Source of the DNA: Scleroderma bovista
Lineage: Eukaryota; Basidiomycota; Agaricomycetes; Boletales; Sclerodermataceae
Assembly (NCBI GenBank): GCA_037178675.1
Contig: JAYMGJ010000488.1
Location: 62,001-126,000 of the forward strand
Reading direction: 5' to 3'
Length of the DNA stretch: 64,000 bases
In this document: one piece after another, positions 58,483-64,000 of the stretch
Position numbering within the stretch: position 1 is the stretch's first letter
Layout of the letters: each line of letters opens with the position of its first letter
Translations under genes and position numbers: made by a program
Notes under the pieces: generated by a model
Told to the model about the DNA's origin: nothing
Database searches by the model: none
The model's input: only the letters and a program-made list of their open reading frames with translations

Positions 58483-59069
58483 TCAGAAAGGAGGGAAACA
58501 TAGTATGACTGGGATATAGGAGGGGCAGACATGACGTCGTTATTTTTATGAGTGAGGTGATATGGTGAATACTCGACATGATATCTTTTGTTGTGAAGCG
58601 ATGCTAGAACCTGTCTTATAGGAGGTAATAGAGCGCTGCCAGGTTAGCTGGATCCCCTTAGCGGGAAACGGGGAGCTGCTGGTGACCATAATAGATGTCC
58701 ATCATTTTTGCAAGCGAGGGCGTATGTATTGTTTCACTCGTCCTTCAACAATATTGTGGAGGTCACTGTTATCACATCAAACGACAAAGCAGTAAAGTGC
58801 GGGGGGTAAACGTTAAACATGGGTGCACCATTATGTAAAACAAGACATATCTGAGCATCAGGCAGTCGACATACAATGTAACAAGGTGAAATGTCACAGA
58901 AGACAGAAGAGTAACACGAGTAAGAAAGGAAAAAGACAATATTGCAAAGTAACGCGAAAGAATGACACCAGAGATATTTTGATGTATGGACCGCGCTCCT
59001 TACACCAGAAGGTCGTTAAAAGCTCAGCTCTAACTGAATCTGTGACAATAATACAGTTTTATTTAGTGG

Positions 59070-60077
59070 TTAACAACTTGCAAAGGGGATGGGACTCACC
59101 TTTGCAGTTACTTTCTCCATTTCGTTTGTAAAGAGTGTCACGAACTCTTGGATGCCTCCTGATACCACGGATGGGCAGCGGGAGCACTGATATTGTGCAC
59201 GAAACTTTCGTATGGCCTCTTCAGCCCCCCTTTCTATGGTTTGAACGCATGGCCTGTCTCTGATTTCCATGAATGTTTCATCCATAAAGTCTGCCCACCA
59301 CGAGGCTACCTGACCCCCCAAAAGGGAATACTTGCTTGAACGTGAACAAGACCCGCATGAGGGGTGGGGGCCGCCGAACATGGGGGAGGGGGAGGGGGGG
59401 GAAGACGACCCGCACCCAAACATCCAGTTGATGGCACTAAACTGTTGGTAGTGATTTTCAATCCAACCTAGGTTACTCTGGAGCGCTAGACCGGCATTTG
59501 CACAATTTTTGTGATAAGTAAGTAGCGCGAGAAGGTCAGTAGAAGAAATGAACTGGATTCCCTCAAACCTTGCTGGAATGAGTGGCTCTCTGAGTGAATA
59601 CTTCGCCGCTAGCGCACATTGCTCGTGCAGATCAGCTCGACGGGCCACGACAAAGCAAGATAAAGAGTCGACCTCCAGAATCTTGGGAATAAACAAAGCC
59701 TTGCAAACTATCCTCTCAATCGCATCTAAGGAATACTTTTTAGCAGCCTCGAGTATTTCGGTTGCAAACATGAAACCATCAAGGGAGGGATCCTCTGCCA
59801 AGGTAGACGGATAGCAGAACCGAAGGAGAGCATCTAGCGTCTTGCTACCCTCCGAGACGGTCACGACAGGTAATCCATCCTTGGTCTCCTCATCTGGATC
59901 GGTCCCGTCAGAAGGCTGTGGAAGACCAAACATGGTTTCGAAAACTGGGGACGCAAGGGAGAGGAAGAGCTTGAACACCCGGAAGTCGATATTATCGGAG
60001 GAGCGCAAGATAATATCTGCTTGTGGATGATCAAAGGGGGATGCGGCATATGAAAGGGTGGCGTGAGAGGCAGACAT
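59070..60077 (-). CDS. BTB/POZ-domain protein, array copy 3
   Basis: ATG at 60077, 335 residues. The BTB domain is nearly identical to copies 1 and 2 (DGTDPDEETKDGLPVV, EILEAAKKYSLDAIERIV). The linker is different: GSSSPPSPSPMFGGPHPSCG, encoded by a G/C-run-rich stretch at 59345-59410. The stop comes right after PFASC. The Cys-rich alternative exon of the other copies is degenerate here (TTFWCKERG). Confidence 0.87.
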   Translation of the reverse strand: MSASHATLSYAASPFDHPQADIILRSSDNIDFRVFKLFLSLASPVFETMFGLPQPSDGTDPDEETKDGLPVVTVSEGSKTLDALLRFCYPSTLAEDPSLDGFMFATEILEAAKKYSLDAIERIVCKALFIPKILEVDSLSCFVVARRADLHEQCALAAKYSLREPLIPARFEGIQFISSTDLLALLTYHKNCANAGLALQSNLGWIENHYQQFSAINWMFGCGSSSPPSPSPMFGGPHPSCGSCSRSSKYSLLGGQVASWWADFMDETFMEIRDRPCVQTIERGAEEAIRKFRAQYQCSRCPSVVSGGIQEFVTLFTNEMEKVTAKVSPIPFASC

Positions 60078-60720
60078 GACTTCGTGTTAGAATCTATCGA
60101 GCTAAGTGCGTCAGGAGTGCACTCTTACAGAAGGGAGGACACAAACCTAGGTTGTGGTTCCAATGAGCGGATGCCGGTAACCATCATAGGTGCCCACCTT
60201 TTATACAAGCAACGGGTGAACGAATACGCACCCCCATCATTCCGTTCGTCTATAGGGCTGAACCTCTCGGATTGCCGATGCGGAAATATCTGCAGACGAT
60301 TTAGTAAAGACCCGCCCAATCGTTCAGTTTTTACGTTCGCAGTTCCGACGGACGAGTTTCTTAAATTTAAGGGTGGCCCTTGGGATGCCGACGCCGTTCA
60401 AGTTTGAAGCATTCCTGATCCTGAGGAAAGCCTTGCCACTACCCCTCCGTTATTCCGCTTGTCCTTCGATATGTATATGCGATTCCACGATGCGGCTCCG
60501 GCAGTGATCTGCGATTTCCTTGGCAGATAATGTCCAACTCGTTTTCATTTTTTATACATCCGGCCTTCCATTACAGAGTATCATTCCAGGCAATGGTTCG
60601 ATCAGACTCCTTCTCACCTGACGCGTGGGCGAATTGCTAGTAAATGGTAGTTATGGAAGGTTTCGAGGGGCTATACACAAATTCAAATCCCACAGACCTT
60701 GAGTAAATGCTACACGTGCA

Positions 60721-61285
60721 CACAATCCGCGCAAGACTTAACGGTGTTCCTTAAGGTTCCGAGACAAGCTCACCACTGTGAGCAATCCCAGCACGATCGA
60801 ATCCAATTTCAGGATGAGCCAGCCACGTTGGAAATGCTCGCTGCTGAAATGAATTGGTCATGCAGTATATCTCCCGCGGACCGTTTAGTGATGCACCAAT
60901 GTTGCCCACCCATGATGTTGTGGCCCACACGGTGATTTTTCGTATACAGAAGCAAGAGGCCTCTACAGACGATGGCAAGTTAGAAATATCTGATACCAGA
61001 GACTTGCAGATACCTACATAAAGCTTTTGTGTGGCAGTTGGTTTTCAGGCGTTGTAAGAGCTGCACAACCGAAATGTCACATTTAGCGATCTCCTTATTC
61101 ATATTTAATGTATATCATTGCAACGAGCAGCTAGAATTCAAATGGGAACACATATGGAGGCGTCAAAGAGATCTGACAGATTACAGTGAGAGTCAGGTAT
61201 GTGAACATAATAGACATGGACGTACCACAACTCCTGCGTCGATCTTACTCTTGAGTGCAGGCCAGTCGACTTCACTCATCCAAGC
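60721..61285. other. Edge of the BTB array, no gene seen
   Basis: Similarity to the unit flanks fades near 60720-60800. A minus-strand frame at 60751-60978 has no recognised motif. Confidence 0.45.
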
Positions 61286-62007
61286 CAAGTCCATCTTAGA
61301 TCGACGTCGAATAAATTGACAATGGTGAGGGGATGCGTTGGGCTGAGAACGGATCCATATCGAGATGCTGTCCTGGTTGTCGAATATATAGTAGGTGTTG
61401 CAAGCTAAGAGGTCTTCTAGGGGTTTGTCTACGGGAATGAGTGCTTCGTGGTATATCTGCCCTTCTTGAGATCTGAGGATGTTAATTGTGTATGTTATTC
61501 TTGAATGATCATAGGGCAGGGAGGGAGGGCAGACAGTAGTCCCACCCGACTCAGAGTCTGAGTCGCACGACTCGTGGTCTACTGCACGATAGGAGTCAAA
61601 TGGAAATACGTCAGGGGGCGTCAGATAAATCTAGTTTTATACAAGGTATCAGCGGGTGGCGAGGTAGAGGAGGGCAATACCAGCATTACTATGCCACCTA
61701 CCGCCGCATCTTCTTCTATATAGGCGTCGAGACCCATGTTGTCAACCTGGCTGACCCACGACTGCCACTGACAGCCCCTGATAGTCTGGAAGAGCCGCGC
61801 ATGATAGGGGCCGAACATGATCCAGATGGAGACGCCGTTCTCTTGGTGGTCAAACATGGAGGCCGCATTAGCGGAAAAGATGGTAGTGGGATGTATGGTT
61901 ATGGGGAAGATGCCCGTTCCAGACGTGCGTTTGGCGTAACAGATGGAGATGGAGTATGTGGGCTCGCCTGTCATAGTGGGTGATTGGAGCGTTTCCGTAG
62001 GAGACAT
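61286..62007 (-). CDS. Protein of unknown function with two related halves
   Basis: ATG at 62007 (MSPTETLQSPTMTGEPTYSI) opens a frame to about 61640. A second open segment without its own ATG, about 61610-61290, reads VFPFDSYRAVDHESCDSDSE and further. The halves are related: FDHQENGVSIWI matches FDNQDSISIWI, and CQWQSWVSQVDNMGLDAYI matches a FIRRRSKMDLAWMSEVDWPAL stretch in spacing and key W and VD positions. Either two exons of one gene with an internal duplication, or two tandem paralogues of which the second lost its start. I do not recognise the family. Confidence 0.5.
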
Positions 62008-62513
62008 GCGTTCCTCCTTTACTATTGGGTACCTAGTGGTATTTATTGTGTCAGTTTCTCCTGGCCACATTCTCAAGAAGGGGTGCAAGTAATCGTTCGG
62101 AGGACCAAGTTGATGGAAGTTACGGGAACTCAGTTGTGCATTACATATGAATTGTGCTTGTTTGCACCCGCCAATAATTACAGTAAATGCCACACATCAA
62201 GTCATTCACTTCGCAAGACTAGCCTGAAGCCAGTGATAAAACGCAATCCAGGTGCGTAACAGCCATGCACTCATGGATCAGTCGAGCCCAGTCCCCTACT
62301 CGCTAACGACTACTGAAGTTGTTGTATTGCACAGTACGAAAAAGAGATCATATGTTACAAACAAATTTGTTCAGCTAGTAGTACCTACCGCATTGGCGCC
62401 TTTCACCAAACCTGTAGTTTTTTTATGGTTGCGAGATCCATACACATTCCTCGTTCTTTATCCGTATGCACCTGCGCACTCAGTCTCTTCATGTCTGCTT
62501 TTCGACCATTCCA
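62008..62513. other. Intergenic
   Basis: No gene recognised; presumably upstream DNA of the two-half gene and 3' flank of the F-box gene. Confidence 0.4.
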
Positions 62514-62599
62514 CTAGTTTTTTAGCGGTTGTTGGTCGTGTCTTGGTCGTGCCAGCATATTGAATGGGGACACACTTATAGGAAGACGCGCCATACGTC

Positions 62600-62980
62600 C
62601 CTCTGCCGTTGTCAGTTCTACCCGAACCTGGGTAGAGATGTGAATGTACTGAAGATAGCCAAGGAACCCTACAACTTGCAACTTGACTTGCAAGAAGCTG
62701 ACCATATCATACAAGGCCTGGTAGACGCTCATGGCAGGCACCAATGGGGATACACAGAGTGCCCCCAACATTCCGGGATACAGAAAGCGACCGTCTGCCA
62801 AGCTTTGCAGATGCTGGCAATGAAAAACTGAGATAACAGCACGTTGTTTAGAGGGGATGCTTGGATAGCATGGAGAAAGATCGATGCCAGGAGCTCTCTC
62901 GGAAGACGTGAAATGGGTGAGAGTTGGGGTTGTGGTCTCGAGCGACAAGACAGATGTGGCTGCACCGTCAAGGAGGGCAT
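62600..62980 (-). CDS. F-box-like protein, fragment
   Basis: ATG at 62980. ISRLPRELLASIFLHAIQ, then SICKAWQTVAFCIPECWGHS, match the F-box pattern LPxELLxxIF ... CxxWxxvAxxxPxLW common in large Agaricomycete F-box families. The frame stops at 62729, soon after the box. The expected continuation (LYIHTS-like) appears only in another frame near 62640 (YIHISTQVRVELTT), so it is spliced, frameshifted or truncated. F-box proteins recruit substrates to SCF ubiquitin ligases. Confidence 0.55.
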
Positions 62981-62984
62981 GAGT

Positions 62985-63335
62985 GTGCTTGCGTCAAACG
63001 TCCGCTTGGGATAGGGACTGCTTCGCAGCTGTTTCCTGCTACGTCCACGTCTGATCTAAATAACATGGTCCATAATTTAAACTGAGTGTCGTTGGGATGA
63101 CATACCTGGACGCAAATCTCGGGCTTGTCGGTGGAGAAATCTCCCACAGTACCTGCAATCTATACTTATCAATCACTGATCTCAGAGCAGGATAGATGAC
63201 GTACGTGCTGTGTAGGGGGAAGCCGCCGTTGTCGGTATCGATACTGCCACTGCCTCACTGCCGTAGTTCATTCGTATTATTCCGTAGTACAGTGGGCATT
63301 ACTCTGCTCGGGGGCGACGGCCACCAGAGTCATGA
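62985..63335. other. Intergenic
   Basis: No coding sequence recognised. Confidence 0.4.
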
Positions 63336-63399
63336 TCAGTACACGTAGACGGCTCGGTACATGTCTCGCAAAACTTGCGGGTCCATCTGTGACATGCAG

Positions 63400-64000
63400 C
63401 CAGTTCGTAATAAGAATAAGCGCCGCTCTTGTGTGCGATGTATTAAGTGCAGTACTCTCAGAAAGTCAACAGCCATGCGAGGACTGAGCCTATCAAGTAT
63501 TTCTTTGCAGCCAGGAGTTCCAGGCCACTTTGTACAAGGTAGAGTTTTCCAGGGGGACGGGGAGCAGCCAGATTTGAATGCCGCAGTTGGTGACGGGAAA
63601 TACATTTCCTTGATCGAGCTGCGTTTGAGGCCGTGCTTGAGCTTGAGTTCCTGGACAAATTCATCGTGGCTCCATTTCATGACAACCCCGGAAGAAGCTT
63701 GGATCATTGGCAAGGACACCGCGCCAGTCCGCCCATTTTTCCCGCCCCAACACCATGCAAAGATGCTTTGGTCGTTCGACATGCGGATGACGTCAAGCTG
63801 AAGACACTGAAATGGAAGAAAGCATTTCAGCGGCTTCAGCTTATCAGCATAGTCACCATCCAGCAGACCCAACAAGGAATAGGCTGTCTTTGACTTGAGT
63901 CGTCGTCCAATAAGTAGCCCACGACAAAATTTGAGCAACGCAGGGTCGATCAAGTTGAGGAAAGTCCCTCCGTCAGGAACATGAGTGATGTTGACCAAGG
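63400..64000 (-). pseudogene. HET-domain (heterokaryon incompatibility) gene remnant, runs off the window
   Basis: From the window end the frame gives TAYSLLGLLDG, then LQLDVIRMSNDQSIFAW, the conserved end of HET domains. Immediately after GRTG the family sequence continues in another frame (GVLANDPSFFRGCHEME), meets a TGA, and goes on with FPVTNCGIQIWL, which matches the TNRGIQIWLPL block of HET proteins. The continuous 220-codon frame 63336-63998 therefore mixes real and shifted sequence. Function in the family: non-self recognition and cell death. This copy looks inactive. Confidence 0.6.

Larger units (their letters stand above)
52119..60720. repeat. Tandem segmental duplication, three units of about 2.97 kb, each BTB gene plus BTB pseudogene
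   Basis: Three intact BTB genes (starts at 54144, 57126 and 60077, all minus) are each followed by a decayed BTB copy (52750-52119, 55484-55024, 58482-57832). Gene starts are 2982 and 2951 bases apart. Non-coding parts repeat too: GATGGCGAGTCTCGCCACGT occurs at about 54880 and 57848, and the flank from the BTB start codon upstream (CATAGGTGCCCA, ACAAGCAACGGG, AACCTCTCGGATTGCCGATG) is found in all three. Unit 1 at the left end is the most diverged in its pseudogene part. Confidence 0.9.

Overview
The window looks like nuclear DNA of a mushroom-forming basidiomycete (Agaricomycetes). Genes are split by many short GT-AG introns of about 45-60 bases. Several families typical of these fungi are present: DUF6698-type proteins, a Plavaka transposase, TKL-like kinases, BTB/POZ proteins, a GPI-type chitin deacetylase, a class 3 lipase and HET-type remnants. 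There is no operon structure, no Shine-Dalgarno site and no CRISPR array. Exon limits were read by eye from splice consensus and reading phase and are predictions.

Layout. 0-11 kb: a broken DUF6698 gene, a tandem repeat, a zinc-finger remnant, a damaged multi-exon gene of unknown function, a minisatellite, and a minus-strand gene with a ParB/sulfiredoxin-like signature that is interrupted by a solo LTR. 11.9-16 kb: a large P-loop NTPase gene with a nuclease-like C-terminus of the Crinkler/RHS-type kind, damaged near its N-terminus, and a broken unknown gene. 17.7-22.9 kb: an apparently intact Plavaka transposase on the minus strand and a small two-exon gene. 23-27.4 kb: gene-poor DNA with diverged duplications. 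27.5-31 kb: a small nuclear-looking coiled-coil protein and an intact-looking DUF6698 gene. 31.6-32.9 kb: two oppositely oriented arms of GTC/GGT trinucleotide repeat.

35.5-43.5 kb is a retroelement graveyard. It holds a minus-strand Ty3/Gypsy integrase-chromodomain fragment split by a solo LTR with a perfect 5-base target duplication, another LTR, and a plus-strand Gypsy pol split by a 3.25-kb ORF-less insertion with a 7-base target duplication. A gag with several stop codons lies downstream of pol, the reverse of normal order. This debris abuts a tandem pair of kinase genes (43.6-45.5 kb), the first with intact HRD and DFG motifs and the second without them, followed by a small membrane protein.

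47-51.6 kb holds ordinary single-copy secretory genes: a class 3 lipase (minus) and a chitin deacetylase (plus). 52-60.7 kb is a threefold tandem segmental duplication with a period of about 2.97 kb; each unit carries an intact BTB gene followed by a decayed BTB copy. 61-64 kb holds a gene built of two related halves, an F-box fragment, and a frameshifted HET-domain remnant that runs off the window end.

The recurring theme is mobile-element activity plus in-frame TGA codons where the family normally has Arg, which suggests CGA-to-TGA decay. The strongest individual leads are the three LTRs sharing terminal motifs, the ORF-less 3.25-kb element, the ParB-like gene, the NTPase-nuclease gene, the active/pseudokinase pair and the BTB array.
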